The notes under the pieces: model-generated
Databases searched by the model: none
What the model was told of the DNA's origin: nothing
What the model saw: the letters and a program-made list of their open reading frames with translations, nothing else
In this document: piece after piece, positions 26,764 through 35,842 of the stretch
Layout: each line of letters begins with the position of its first letter
Numbering within the stretch: position 1 is the first letter of the stretch
Translations under genes and position numbers: made by a program
Assembly (NCBI GenBank): GCA_963805495.1
Contig: CAWDUQ010000004.1
Location: 62,001-126,000, forward strand
DNA from: DAHUXD01 sp963805495
GTDB lineage: Bacteria; Acidobacteriota; Thermoanaerobaculia; UBA5066; Gp7-AA6
Length of the DNA: 64,000 nucleotides
Direction: 5' to 3'

Positions 26764-27753
26764 ATGCAACGCTCGCATTCGGTTCTTCGCGTCGCGGCCG
26801 CCGCGATCCTGCTGCTCGCTCCCGCCGCCGGCGTCCTCGCCGTGCGCCGGACCGAGGACCCGCTCGCCCTCGTCCCGGCCGACGCCGCGACCGTGGGCGT
26901 CATGCGCTGGAACGAGCTGCGCCAGACACCGATCGGCGCGAAGGTCTTCTCCGACATCGACCACATGTCGGGCGACGACGACGCCGCCCGGTTCCTCCGC
27001 GAAACGGGGCTCACGCCGCGCGAGGACATCGACACCGTGATCGTCGCGATGTCGCCGCGGTCCGCCGCCGGGGGGCCGGAGTCCGGACTCGTCCTCTTCG
27101 AGGGCCGGTTCGATCTGGCCCGCATCGCTTCGGCGCTCACCGCGCGCGGTGCGAAGCTCCGGACCTCGCCCGCCGGAGAGTTCTACCTCCTTGCCGACCG
27201 GACAGGCGAAAGCGGTGCCGTTGCGCTCGTGAACCGGACGCTCCTCGTCTGCGGCCACGAGGCGACCGTCGTCGCGGCCCTCGCGCGGCGCGAGAGCGGA
27301 GGAGAGGGCGGCCTGACCTCCGGCCAGGGTCTCGGGCGCTACCTGGGGCGGGTCGACCAGAACGCCTCGGCCTGGGCCCTCGTCGACCTGGCGAGGATGC
27401 CGTCGGCGCGCCCGGATTCGACCGACGGGAAGGGCGGCGAGCCGTCGCATGCCCTGATGGGAGCGATGAAGTCGGTTTCCCTGATCGCGCTTCAGGCCAC
27501 GGTGCGGGACGGAAGCGTGGATTTCGCCGCGACCGGGCTTTCGGCGGATGCCGAGAACCGGGCGCTCCTCGAGGACGCCTTGAGGGGCATGCTCGCGATG
27601 TGGAGGCTGGCGATTTCGGACAAGGCGCCCGAGCTCGTCGCGGTGATCCGCCGGTTCCAGATCGACGCCGACGGTGAAGGCGTCTCGATCCGCGGGACGC
27701 TCCCGGCGGGTTTTCTCGAGTCCCTGGCCGCGAAGCACCGGGCCTCCCGCTAG
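26764..27753 (+). CDS. Exported protein of unknown function, DUF3352-like in build
   Basis: A 329-aa protein with a signal peptide (VLRVAAAAILLLAPAAGVLA). The mature part begins RRTEDPLALVPADAATVGVMRWNELRQTP, a pattern seen in surface proteins that start with a 'levels of protein in the cell' ferredoxin-like repeat. Two similar alpha/beta halves seem present: one around VIVAMSPRSAAGG...LVLFEGRFD, the other around ALQATVRDGSVDFAATGLS. No catalytic motif is visible. It begins 2 bp after the ABC permease stop, so it probably belongs to the transporter operon, perhaps as an exported partner. Function is unknown. Confidence 0.75.
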   Translation: MQRSHSVLRVAAAAILLLAPAAGVLAVRRTEDPLALVPADAATVGVMRWNELRQTPIGAKVFSDIDHMSGDDDAARFLRETGLTPREDIDTVIVAMSPRSAAGGPESGLVLFEGRFDLARIASALTARGAKLRTSPAGEFYLLADRTGESGAVALVNRTLLVCGHEATVVAALARRESGGEGGLTSGQGLGRYLGRVDQNASAWALVDLARMPSARPDSTDGKGGEPSHALMGAMKSVSLIALQATVRDGSVDFAATGLSADAENRALLEDALRGMLAMWRLAISDKAPELVAVIRRFQIDADGEGVSIRGTLPAGFLESLAAKHRASR

Positions 27754-28083
27754 GCATCGGTTCTCGAGACGTTGCTCACTGTGCCCGCTCTCCCTTATTG
27801 AAGCGACCCCTGAAACCGCCCGGTACGTAGGGGCGCCCCTTGCGGGCGCCCCCTCCGGTGCCCATCGAGCGGCGGCACGCGAATCCGCGTGTCCGCGGGC
27901 GGCCACAAGGGCCGCCCCTACGGCCTGGGTCTGACATCGCCGCATTGCGTGAACAACCTGTTGAGAAACGGGAGCCGCAGACCGCCGGAACGACCGCCGG
28001 CCGGGTGAAACCCGCCGGCGGCTCCTGCGTATCTTTGAGCGACCCCTCGAGGGTCGAACTGCGTCCGGACACGGAGGAGAATC
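27754..28083. other. 330-bp intergenic region between two same-strand genes
   Basis: This is the only gene-free stretch above 300 bp. It contains repeat C (27827-27921), then AT-richer sequence, then a short palindrome, CGACCC-CTCGA-GGGTCG (about 28040-28056), about 25 bp upstream of the GGAGGAG ribosome site of the M16 peptidase gene. The palindrome could be an operator or part of the 5' leader. I see no convincing -35/-10 pair and no open reading frame of credible composition. Confidence 0.6.
27827..27921. repeat. Paired-hairpin (REP/BIME-like) repeat, copy C
   Basis: The left arm is GTAGGGGCGCCCC-TTGC-GGGCGCCCC, the right arm GGGCGGCC-ACAA-GGGCCGCCCCTAC, with about 45 bp between. The right arm is identical over more than 20 bp to that of copy A. 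It lies downstream of the exported-protein gene and may stabilise or terminate the ABC operon transcript. Confidence 0.87.
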
Positions 28084-30861
28084 GTGAACCTCAGATTGCG
28101 CGCCGCCCTCGCCCTTTCGACCCTGGTCGCCCTCGCCCCCCGAGGCCTGGCCCAGTCACCGGTGCCTGCGGCCGGGGCGGACGCGGCCCCCAGGATCGTG
28201 TTCGAGAAGTACACGCTGGGGAACGGCCTGCAGGTCATCCTGCACGTCGACCGGAAGCTCCCGATCGTCCACGTGAACCAGTGGTTCCACGTCGGCTCCA
28301 AGAACGAGCGCGTCGGGCGCACGGGCTTCGCGCACCTCTTCGAGCACTTGATGTTCCAGGGTTCGGGCAACGCGAAGGAGGACTACTTCACATACGTCGA
28401 GACCCTCGGTGCGAACCTCCAGGAGGGCGGGGTCAACGGCACGACCAACCAGGACCGAACGAACTACTTCGCGACCGTCCCTTCCGCGAACCTCGAGGCG
28501 CTGCTGTGGGTGGAGTCGGACCGCCTCGCCACGCTGACCGAGGCGATGACGAAGGAGAAGCTCGACAACCAGCGCGACGTGGTCAAGAACGAGCGCCGCC
28601 AGGGCCTCGAAAACACGCCCTACGGCCGCTGGTACAAGCTCGTCCTCGAAAACCTCTACCCGGCGGGCCATCCCTATTCCTGGCCCACGATCGGGAGCCA
28701 CGAGGACCTGACGGCGGCCTCGCTCGAGGATGTCACCGAGTTCTTCAAGACCTACTACACGCCGAACAACCTCTCGCTCGTCATCGCCGGCGACTTCGAT
28801 CCGGTCGAGGCGAAGCGGCTGGTCGAGAAGTACTTCGGGCCGATCCCGCCGGGACCGCCGCTCGACCGACCGAGGCTCGACATCCCGACGCTGAACGGCG
28901 AAAAAATCGTCGAGGCCTCCGACCGCGTGTCGCAGGACCGCGTCTACATGGTCTGGCCGACGCCCCAGGGCTTCGCGCCCGGAGACGCGGACCTCGACCT
29001 CGCCTCGCTGATCCTGGCCGACGGGCTCTCCGCGAGGCTCAACAAGGCGCTCGTCTACGACCGGCCGCTCTGCACGGCCGTCCAGGCGTTTCAGAATTCC
29101 TCGGAGATCGCGAGCTGGTTCGCGGTGATCGCGACGGCGCGCCCCGGCGTCGCGCTGACGGAAATCGAAACGGTCGTCTCGGAGGAGCTCGCGAAGCTGG
29201 CCCGGACGGGTCCCACGCCGGCGGAGCTCGCGCGCGCCAAGACGAAACAGGAGTTCGCGTTCGTCACGGCGCTCGAGGGCATCGGCGGGTTCGGAGGCAA
29301 GTCCGACCGCCTCAACCAGTACAACGTGCTGCTCGGCGACCCCGGAAAGCTCGAGTGGGACATGGACCGGTACCGCAACGCGACCGTCGCCTCCGTGAAG
29401 CAGGCCGTCGCCCGCTATCTCGACACGAAGAACCGGCTCCTCGTCCGCTTCCGCGTCGAAAAGTCGGGCCGGGCCTCCGAGGCGGCGCTCGACCGGTCGA
29501 AGGTCCCGGCCTCCGGGGTCGACAAGCCCTTCGAGGCCCCGAAGGTCGAAACGACGAAGCTTCCCAACGGGATGGATCTCTTCGTCGTTCAGCGGCCGGA
29601 GCTCCCGAAGGTCGCCATCACGTTCGTGACCCGCGCCGGTGCCGAGGCGGATCCCGCCGGGAAGGCCGGTCTCGCCCAGCTGACGGTCAAGCAGCTCGAC
29701 ATGGGGACGCCGACGCGCAAGGCGCTCGAGATCGAGGACGCGCTCGGCGACCTCGGCGTCGCGATCACGGGCGCCGCGGGCCGCGAGAGCGCCCGCGTCT
29801 CCTTCGAGTCGCTCAAGCGCAACCTCGACCCGGCGATGGCGATCGTCTCGGACGTCATCCGAAACGCCGGCTACCCGGCCTCGGAATTCGACCGCGAGAA
29901 GAAGCGGCACCTCGACACGCTGGCGCAGCAGGAGAAGAACGCAAACGCCGTCGGCGCCCGGGTGCGATCCATCCTCGCGTTCGGACCGGACCATCCCTAC
30001 GGCCGCCCGGTCCAGGGCCTGCCGTCGACGATCGAAAAGCTCGCGCGCGAAGACCTCGCGAAGTTCCATGCCGACTACTGGAAGCCGGGCTCGTCGGCGC
30101 TCGTCGTCTCCGGCGACGTGACGCTGGCCGAGGCGACCGCGCTCGCGACGAAGTACTTCGGGTCCTGGTCCGGCGGGGCGGCGCCCGCCGTCGCCGTTGC
30201 GCCCCCGTCGCCCGCACCCGCCGGGAAGGTCTACGTCGTCGACCGGCAGGACGCCGCCCAGACGTACGTGACCCAGTACCTCCCGGCCCCCCGGCGCCAG
30301 ACGCCTGATTACTACGCCCTGTCGCTCGCCGACACTGTCTTCGGCGGCGGGGGCTTCGGAACGCGTCTCAATCTGAACCTGCGCGAGGACAAGGGCTACT
30401 CCTATGCCGTCTTCTCGACGCTCGCTCTCTACGAGGACGCCGGGATCTGGTACTCGGCGGGCGGAGTCCAGACGAACAAGACCAGCGAAGCCGTCGTCGA
30501 GTTCGACAAGGAGCTCAAGGGCATGACGGCCCGGCCGTTGTCGGAGACGGAGTTCGCCGACACCAAGTCGCGCAAGGTGCGCGGCTATGCCCAGCAGTTC
30601 GAGACGCTCGGCCGGATCAACGAGCAGGTCGCCGACCTGTGGGCGAGCGGCCTGCCGATGTCGGAGCTCCAGCGCGAGTACGACGACACCGTCAAGGCCA
30701 CCCTCGCCGAGACCAACGCCGCCGCCGCGAAGTATGCGCGGCCGGAGAAAGCGGCGATCGTGCTCGTCGGTGACTACGCGAAGATCGGGCCGGGCTTGAA
30801 GGGGCTCACGCTGGGCGAGGTCGTGCTGGTTGACACGGAAGGCAAGCCGATCAAGAAGTGA
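28084..30861 (+). CDS. Exported M16-family (pitrilysin-like) zinc peptidase
   Basis: A 925-aa protein at GTG 28084, with GGAGGAG six bases upstream and a signal peptide ending near AQS. Both halves of a full M16 chain are present. The N-terminal half has the inverted zinc motif His84-Leu-Phe-Glu87-His88 in AHLFEHLMFQG with the downstream GlyValAsnGlyThr segment. The C-terminal half starts near TTKLPNGMDLFVVQRPELP and is inactive, as usual. Such proteins degrade or process peptides in the periplasm; ones with this form are common in Acidobacteria-like genomes. The length matches two fused M16 repeats. The gene stands alone after repeat C and ends 76 bp before a convergent permease gene. Confidence 0.95.
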   Translation: MNLRLRAALALSTLVALAPRGLAQSPVPAAGADAAPRIVFEKYTLGNGLQVILHVDRKLPIVHVNQWFHVGSKNERVGRTGFAHLFEHLMFQGSGNAKEDYFTYVETLGANLQEGGVNGTTNQDRTNYFATVPSANLEALLWVESDRLATLTEAMTKEKLDNQRDVVKNERRQGLENTPYGRWYKLVLENLYPAGHPYSWPTIGSHEDLTAASLEDVTEFFKTYYTPNNLSLVIAGDFDPVEAKRLVEKYFGPIPPGPPLDRPRLDIPTLNGEKIVEASDRVSQDRVYMVWPTPQGFAPGDADLDLASLILADGLSARLNKALVYDRPLCTAVQAFQNSSEIASWFAVIATARPGVALTEIETVVSEELAKLARTGPTPAELARAKTKQEFAFVTALEGIGGFGGKSDRLNQYNVLLGDPGKLEWDMDRYRNATVASVKQAVARYLDTKNRLLVRFRVEKSGRASEAALDRSKVPASGVDKPFEAPKVETTKLPNGMDLFVVQRPELPKVAITFVTRAGAEADPAGKAGLAQLTVKQLDMGTPTRKALEIEDALGDLGVAITGAAGRESARVSFESLKRNLDPAMAIVSDVIRNAGYPASEFDREKKRHLDTLAQQEKNANAVGARVRSILAFGPDHPYGRPVQGLPSTIEKLAREDLAKFHADYWKPGSSALVVSGDVTLAEATALATKYFGSWSGGAAPAVAVAPPSPAPAGKVYVVDRQDAAQTYVTQYLPAPRRQTPDYYALSLADTVFGGGGFGTRLNLNLREDKGYSYAVFSTLALYEDAGIWYSAGGVQTNKTSEAVVEFDKELKGMTARPLSETEFADTKSRKVRGYAQQFETLGRINEQVADLWASGLPMSELQREYDDTVKATLAETNAAAAKYARPEKAAIVLVGDYAKIGPGLKGLTLGEVVLVDTEGKPIKK

Positions 30862-30907
30862 CGCCAGCGTCGGCGCCCCGGCGACGGATTTGGAACGCAA
30901 ACCGCGA

Positions 30908-30925
30908 AGCCGGAGTCCTCCGGCT
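30908..30925. terminator. Perfect palindrome between convergent genes, candidate bidirectional terminator
   Basis: AGCCGGAG-TC-CTCCGGCT in the 75-bp gap between the M16 peptidase gene and the TauE-like gene, further flanked by CGCGA/TCGCG pairing. There is no T-tract on either strand, so Rho-independent action is uncertain. It resembles the palindrome at 11362. Confidence 0.45.
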
Positions 30926-30936
30926 CTCGCGCCCGT

Positions 30937-31833
30937 CTACGGCGTCGGCGTCGGCACGGGTCCCGGGGCGCGTGCGGCCGCATCCGACCGGCTCGACCGG
31001 AGCATCGCAACCGCCGCGTACACGACGACCCCGACGACCAGCCAGCGCAGGAGCTCCAGCGGCAGGGACTTGACGAGGAAGGCGGCGCAGAGGACGGCCG
31101 GGATGCCGCCGATCGCCAGACCGACCGCGGCCTTCAAGCTATAGCTGTTCTTTGCGATGAAGCGCAGGCTCCCGATCGGCATCAGGAACGCGCAGGAGCC
31201 CATCATGATCGGGAACGCCACCCGCGGGTTCATGCCGAGCAGGGCGACGAGGATCATGCAGGGCGCGTAGAGCCCGATCCCGAGCGTCATCAGCGCGCCG
31301 AGGACGAAGTTGCCGGCGAGGCCGGCCCACAGGAGCGGGGACGTGAGACCGCTTGTCTCGCCGCCCTGAGGGAACAGGTGGAGGTTCGTCATCGCGAAGA
31401 ACGAGGCCGCCGCGAGAAGCGCCAGGCCCATGCCGATCTGGACACGGCGACGCGGCCACGACGCGACCACGCCGGCGCCGATCCACGCGCCCGCCACCGA
31501 CGCCGCGATCATCCCGATCAGGGTCGTCATGTCGACTTCGACGATCGCGATGAAGATGAAGGCCTGTGCGATCGTCGGCAGCGCATGGCCGACGTTGAGG
31601 GTCCCCGGGATCTTCTCGTCCGGGACGAGGCCGTTGAGCTTGAACATCGACGTCGTGGGAGCGAAGGACCCGATTCCGAGCGTGTCGAAGAAATTGGTCA
31701 GGAAGCCGATGGCGAGCTGCGTCGTCCCCGGGCGCGGGTCGCCCCGGCCCCGGCGCGCGTGCCGGAACCACGCCACGAGGTAGACGAGGGTCACGACGCC
31801 GAGCGCGGCAAAGAGGATCGCCTTGGCGGTCAT
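30937..31833 (-). CDS. Sulfite exporter TauE/SafE-family membrane protein
   Basis: A 298-aa protein with about eight membrane helices and the two-repeat TauE/SafE layout. The first repeat carries GFLTNFFDTLGIGSFAPTTSMF, the second MTLGIGLYAPCMILVALLGMNP, the family's characteristic paired GxxxGxGxx segments before a helix break. Members export sulfite, sulfoacetate or other organosulfur anions, or move small anions of unknown nature. It is divergent from the enolase-superfamily gene with 152 bp between the starts, a region that holds an inverted repeat. The C-terminal tail (RSDAAARAPGPVPTPTP) is a short proline-rich cytoplasmic extension. Confidence 0.9.
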   Translation of the reverse strand: MTAKAILFAALGVVTLVYLVAWFRHARRGRGDPRPGTTQLAIGFLTNFFDTLGIGSFAPTTSMFKLNGLVPDEKIPGTLNVGHALPTIAQAFIFIAIVEVDMTTLIGMIAASVAGAWIGAGVVASWPRRRVQIGMGLALLAAASFFAMTNLHLFPQGGETSGLTSPLLWAGLAGNFVLGALMTLGIGLYAPCMILVALLGMNPRVAFPIMMGSCAFLMPIGSLRFIAKNSYSLKAAVGLAIGGIPAVLCAAFLVKSLPLELLRWLVVGVVVYAAVAMLRSSRSDAAARAPGPVPTPTP

Positions 31834-31850
31834 GGCTACCGGGCCGCGGG

Positions 31851-31867
31851 CGTTCGCTGCGCGAACG
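31851..31867. promoter_or_regulatory. Inverted repeat in the TauE/enolase-superfamily divergent gap
   Basis: CGTTCGC-TGC-GCGAACG lies about 20 bp upstream of the TauE-like start. In the same gap GCTACCGGG occurs twice, about 48 bp apart. The dyad could be an operator for a regulator of one or both divergent genes, or an mRNA hairpin in the TauE leader. No regulator gene is nearby. I see nothing else of note in 31834-31985. Confidence 0.4.
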
Positions 31868-31985
31868 TCGGCCGGACGTCTTTGCTACCGGGGCGCAACG
31901 TCAACCTCGTCGCCGTAAAGCTCCGTCGCATCGCTCGCTCCCATTTCTGCGCCCATTCTTCACCAGACTGCTACAGTTCGTCTCC

Positions 31986-33089
31986 ATGAAAATTCGACGG
32001 ATCGCCGCCTACAAGGTCGAGCTGCCCCTCCACGAGGGAAGCTACAAGTGGTCGGGGGGCAAGTCGGTCGCGGTCTTCGACTCCACCCTCGTGCGGGTCG
32101 AGACCGACGCCGGCGTCGTCGGCCACGGAGAGGTCTGCCCGCTCGGCCCGGCGTACCTGCCGGCCTACGCCGAGGGGGTGCGCGCCGGCCTCGCCGTGCT
32201 CGCGCCGAGTCTCCTCGGCGAGGACCCGACACAGCTCGAGCGTCTCAACCGCCGGATGGACGCGGCCCTGAAGGGCCACCCCTACGTGAAGTCCGGCGTC
32301 GACATTGCGTGCTGGGACATCCTCGGGCAGGTCGCCGGCCTTCCGGTGGCGTCGCTGCTCGGAGGCCGGTACGGCGAAGACTTCGTCCTGTATCGCGCGA
32401 TCTCGCAGGAATCGCCGGAGGAGATGGCGGCGAAGGTTGCGGGCTACCGCGCCGAGGGTTACCGGCGCTTCCAGCTCAAGGTCGGGGGCGATCCGGACGT
32501 CGACGTCGAGCGGATTCGCGCGGTCCGGGGCGTGCTCGCGCCGGGCGAGGTCCTTATCGCCGACGCCAACACGGGCTGGCTGCCGCACCAGGCGGCGCGG
32601 GTCGTGCGTGCGGTCCGCGACGTCGACGTGTACATCGAGCAGCCCTGCGCGACGTACGAGGAGTGTCTGTCGATCCGCCGCCGGACCGACCACCCCTTCG
32701 TCCTCGACGAGACGATCGACGGCCTCGGCATCCTTCTGCGGGCGGCGGGCGACCTGGCGATGGACGTCGTCAACATCAAGATCGGGAAGTTCGGCGGGCT
32801 GACGCGCGCGCGGCAGGCGCGGGACCTGCTCGCCGCGCTCGGGATCGCGATGACGATCGAGGATTCCTGGGGAGGGGACGTTGCGACGGCCGCGATCGCC
32901 CATCTCGCCCACTCGACGCCGACGGAGCTGCTCTTCACCTCGACCGACTTCAACAGCTACGTGACGGTGTCGACGGCCACCGGCGCGCCGCAGCGCTCGA
33001 ACGGCCGCATGGCCGCTTCGACGTCGCCGGGTCTCGGCATCACACCGCGGCCGGAGTTCCTCCGTTCGCCCGCCGTCGACGTGTCGTAG
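31986..33089 (+). CDS. Enolase-superfamily dehydratase/racemase, cis-3-hydroxy-L-proline dehydratase-like
   Basis: A 367-aa mandelate-racemase-group enzyme. The capping domain starts RIAAYKVELPLHEGSYKWSGG. The barrel gives catalytic Lys165 in FQLKVGGD, metal ligands Asp193 (ADANTGW), Glu218 (IEQPC) and Asp241 (DETIDG), the second base Lys265 in NIKIGKFGG, and EDSWGGD at the end. The QLK variant of the KxK motif and the YKWSGG loop resemble, from memory, cis-3-hydroxyproline dehydratases. That activity yields 1-pyrroline-2-carboxylate, and an ornithine-cyclodeaminase-like gene (37930) could reduce it. The superfamily is certain, the substrate moderately supported. The stop abuts the convergent SDR gene. 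Confidence 0.9.
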   Translation: MKIRRIAAYKVELPLHEGSYKWSGGKSVAVFDSTLVRVETDAGVVGHGEVCPLGPAYLPAYAEGVRAGLAVLAPSLLGEDPTQLERLNRRMDAALKGHPYVKSGVDIACWDILGQVAGLPVASLLGGRYGEDFVLYRAISQESPEEMAAKVAGYRAEGYRRFQLKVGGDPDVDVERIRAVRGVLAPGEVLIADANTGWLPHQAARVVRAVRDVDVYIEQPCATYEECLSIRRRTDHPFVLDETIDGLGILLRAAGDLAMDVVNIKIGKFGGLTRARQARDLLAALGIAMTIEDSWGGDVATAAIAHLAHSTPTELLFTSTDFNSYVTVSTATGAPQRSNGRMAASTSPGLGITPRPEFLRSPAVDVS

Positions 33090-33767
33090 TCACCACGGGA
33101 TCCTTCGGCCCCGCTCATTGAAGAGGCGGCCGGAGTCCTTCGGCCCGAGCCGGTCGATGACCTTCAGCATCGCGCGGACGCTCTGCTCCGGCGAGAGGGG
33201 AGCATCCTGGCCGCCCATGCCCGTGCGGACCCAGCCCGGCGACAGGAGGACGAAGACGAGGCCGTCGGGTGAGAGCTCGGCGGCGAACGTGCGCATGAGC
33301 TGGTGAAGGGCCGACTTCGAGACGCGGTAGGCGACCCATCCGCCGGTCGTGTTTTCGGCGATCGACCCGAGGCCGCTCGAGATCGCGACCACGAGCCTGC
33401 CCGCGCCGGCGCGCAGGTTCGGCAGGAGCGCCTGGGTCAGGCGGAAGGGCCCGATGGCGTTGATCCGAAGGTGGGTCTCGAGATCGTCGGGATCGACCTC
33501 GGCCGCGGCGGGTCCGGCCACGCCGATCGCGGCGTTGTGGATGAGCCGGTCGATGGGCAGGCCCTTGAGGCTCCGGGCGAGGGCCCCGACGCTCTTCCCG
33601 CTCGAGAGGTCGAGCTCTTCCACCCGCGTGCCGAGGCCGCGCAGCTCGGCGGCCGCCTCCGGGTCGCGGACCGTGCCGACCACGTTGTCGCCGCGGGCCG
33701 CGAGCTGGCGCGCGAGCTCCAGCCCGATGCCCCGATTGGCCCCCGTCACGAGGCTGGTCTGCGCCAT
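33090..33767 (-). CDS. Short-chain dehydrogenase/reductase
   Basis: A 225-aa classical SDR with cofactor motif TGANRGIG, the NAAIG motif, catalytic Ser in AISSGLGS and the Tyr-x-x-x-Lys pair in YRVSKSAL, then SPGWVRTGMGG. The basic residues after the glycine motif (TVRDPEAAAEL) favour NADPH. The group resembles C-factor/carbonyl-reductase-like SDRs; the substrate is unknown. It is shorter than the usual ~250 residues but complete. It shares no gap with the convergent enolase-superfamily gene and is divergent from the Gre fusion gene, 29 bp from its start, so their promoters overlap. Confidence 0.92.
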   Translation of the reverse strand: MAQTSLVTGANRGIGLELARQLAARGDNVVGTVRDPEAAAELRGLGTRVEELDLSSGKSVGALARSLKGLPIDRLIHNAAIGVAGPAAAEVDPDDLETHLRINAIGPFRLTQALLPNLRAGAGRLVVAISSGLGSIAENTTGGWVAYRVSKSALHQLMRTFAAELSPDGLVFVLLSPGWVRTGMGGQDAPLSPEQSVRAMLKVIDRLGPKDSGRLFNERGRRIPW

Positions 33768-33796
33768 TCGCCTTCGTAGGCTACTATCAAAGGTCC

Positions 33797-35842
33797 ATGT
33801 CCGTCATGCAGACCCCGCCGGAGTTCCAGGAGCTCATCGAGGCCAAGAAATTCGACGCTCTCGAGGGGCTCTGGACCAAGCGGATGGAGGACGATGCGGA
33901 CGATCTGTCGCTCTTCTTCGGCGTCGCCGCGGCAGTCAAGAAGAAGGGCGGCGGCGCGGCCGCGGTGAAGCTCCTGCGGTTTCTGGCCGACTACCACGAC
34001 GCCGCCGCCGACGACGCGCGCATCCGGGTGCTGCTCGAGATCGCGCGCATGTCGCCGGCCGATCCGCAGATCCGCAAGGACCTCGCGGCGGCGCTGAAGG
34101 CGCGTTTCGGGTCCCACCCTGCTTTCCCGGCGGTCGCCGCGAAGTTCCCGGTCGAGGGTGCTACGGACCCTTCCGACTCGGCGGGAAAGATCGCTCGCTG
34201 GCTGCGCTTCCACCCCGACGAGGTCTACTTCCTTCCCGGCCGCGGCGCCGGGCGCCTGACCGAGATGAACCCGGCGCTCGACGTCATGCGGCTCGGCATC
34301 CGCGGCACGAAAATCCCGCTCTCGCTCGTTTCGGCGGAGAAAACGCTCGTGGCGCTCGCGCCCGACCACTTCCTGCGGCGAAAGGTCGAAGACCCGGAGT
34401 CGCTCGTGGCGCTGGCCGCCGCGGACCCGGCCGAAACGCTCCGGCAGCTCCTCGCGAGCTTCGGTGGCGCGCTGACCCTGCAGGAGGTCAAGAACCGCCT
34501 GTCCGGCATCGTGCCCGAGGAACGCTGGACGGCGTTCTGGTCGGCGGCGCGCAAGCACAAGCAGGTGCTGGTGGCCGGGAGCGCCAAGTCGGCCAGGGTC
34601 TCCTGGAGCGAGAGCGCCGGTGCGGCCGACGACAGCGTCCGGCGGGCCTTCGAGAAGGCGGCCCCGGCGGCGCGGATCGGCCTCGCCCGCAAGCACGCGA
34701 AGCGCTCGAAGGACCTGGCGCGTTACATGGGCGAGGCGCTCGCGCAGCAGTCGGCGGGGATCGGCGCGGCGGACCCGGCGCTCGCGTGGGAGTTGTCCCG
34801 GGCGGCCCTCCGCCTCGTTCCGGACGCACCGGAGGCCTTTCCCGCGGAGGCCCTGCTCTCGACCGACGTGCGCAAGGCTCTGCCCGACATTCGCGATCAC
34901 CAGGCCCGCGAGGCGGCCCTCGAGGCGATCCACGCCTTCCGCGAGGACTGGGCCGAGATCTTCGTCGAGCAGATCGGCCGCGAGGAGGACTCCCGCATCC
35001 TGACGACGCTCTTCTCCGCGCTCGGCGACAAGTCTGTGGACGTGGCCCGCAAGATTCTTCGCTCGCCGCGCTCGGCTCCCCGCGCGTTCGTCTGGCTGCT
35101 CGACCGGATGCACGCGGAGGGGAAGGCCGAATCGACCGCGATCTTCGTGGCGATGACCGACGCCCTCCGGATGGACGAATTCTCGGGACTGCGGTCGCGG
35201 CTCAAGGACTTCTTCGAGCCGGGGGGGCTCGGAGTGGCGCTCGTGCGCCTCGCGGCGTCCGAGGAGGAGGCGCGGGACCTGCTCCATGCCCTCGATCGCG
35301 TGGCGGGCCTGGAGGAGCACCGGAGGGCGACCGTGCGCGAGGCGCTCCTGATGAAGTTTCCGGAGCTGCGCGCTCCGGCGCGCGAGTACCTCTACGCGGC
35401 GGCGGCCTCGATCGAGGCGCGCCGCCAGGAGCTCCAGCGGCTCAGGCAGGTCGACCTTCCGGCCAACGCCCAGGCCATGAAGACCGCCAAGGAGCACGGG
35501 GACCTGCGCGAGAACTTCGAATACCACGCCGCGCGGCAGAAGCACGAGTACCTCTCGGCGCGGATCGCGACGCTCTCCGACGAGCTGTCCCGCACGCGGA
35601 CGCTCGATCCGGCGCGCGTCGACGCTTCGGAAGTCCGCGTCGGGACGCGCGTGCGCCTGCGCGACGGGGCCGGCGCACAGCGCGAGGTCGTCATCCTCGG
35701 TCCCTGGGACTCGCGGCCGGAAGAGTCGATCTATTCCTACCAGTCCGAGTTCGCCCAGCGTCTGATCGGCTCGCGCCCGGGCGACCGCGTCAACCTCGCC
35801 GAGGGGCCGGTCGAGGTCGTCTCGATCGCGCCGTGGGCGTAG
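33797..35842 (+). CDS. Large GreA/GreB-type transcription factor fused to a helical N-terminal region
   Basis: A 681-aa protein. The last ~165 residues match Gre factors: the coiled-coil segment (AKEHGDLRENFEYHAARQ, where Gre proteins read EHGDLSENAEYH) and the FKBP-like C-terminal domain (VRVGTRVRLRDGAG ... PGDRVNLAEGPVEVVSI). The acidic tip Asp-Glu pair needed to rescue stalled polymerase appears as Asp and Glu in GDLRENFE. The first ~500 residues are helical and TPR/HEAT-like, with no known motif except a WLRFHPDEVYFL segment. Similar long GreA fusions exist in Chlamydiae. It probably acts on RNA polymerase and may recruit another partner. The product is cytoplasmic. Its end overlaps the next gene by 10 bp. 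Confidence 0.88.
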   Translation: MSVMQTPPEFQELIEAKKFDALEGLWTKRMEDDADDLSLFFGVAAAVKKKGGGAAAVKLLRFLADYHDAAADDARIRVLLEIARMSPADPQIRKDLAAALKARFGSHPAFPAVAAKFPVEGATDPSDSAGKIARWLRFHPDEVYFLPGRGAGRLTEMNPALDVMRLGIRGTKIPLSLVSAEKTLVALAPDHFLRRKVEDPESLVALAAADPAETLRQLLASFGGALTLQEVKNRLSGIVPEERWTAFWSAARKHKQVLVAGSAKSARVSWSESAGAADDSVRRAFEKAAPAARIGLARKHAKRSKDLARYMGEALAQQSAGIGAADPALAWELSRAALRLVPDAPEAFPAEALLSTDVRKALPDIRDHQAREAALEAIHAFREDWAEIFVEQIGREEDSRILTTLFSALGDKSVDVARKILRSPRSAPRAFVWLLDRMHAEGKAESTAIFVAMTDALRMDEFSGLRSRLKDFFEPGGLGVALVRLAASEEEARDLLHALDRVAGLEEHRRATVREALLMKFPELRAPAREYLYAAAASIEARRQELQRLRQVDLPANAQAMKTAKEHGDLRENFEYHAARQKHEYLSARIATLSDELSRTRTLDPARVDASEVRVGTRVRLRDGAGAQREVVILGPWDSRPEESIYSYQSEFAQRLIGSRPGDRVNLAEGPVEVVSIAPWA

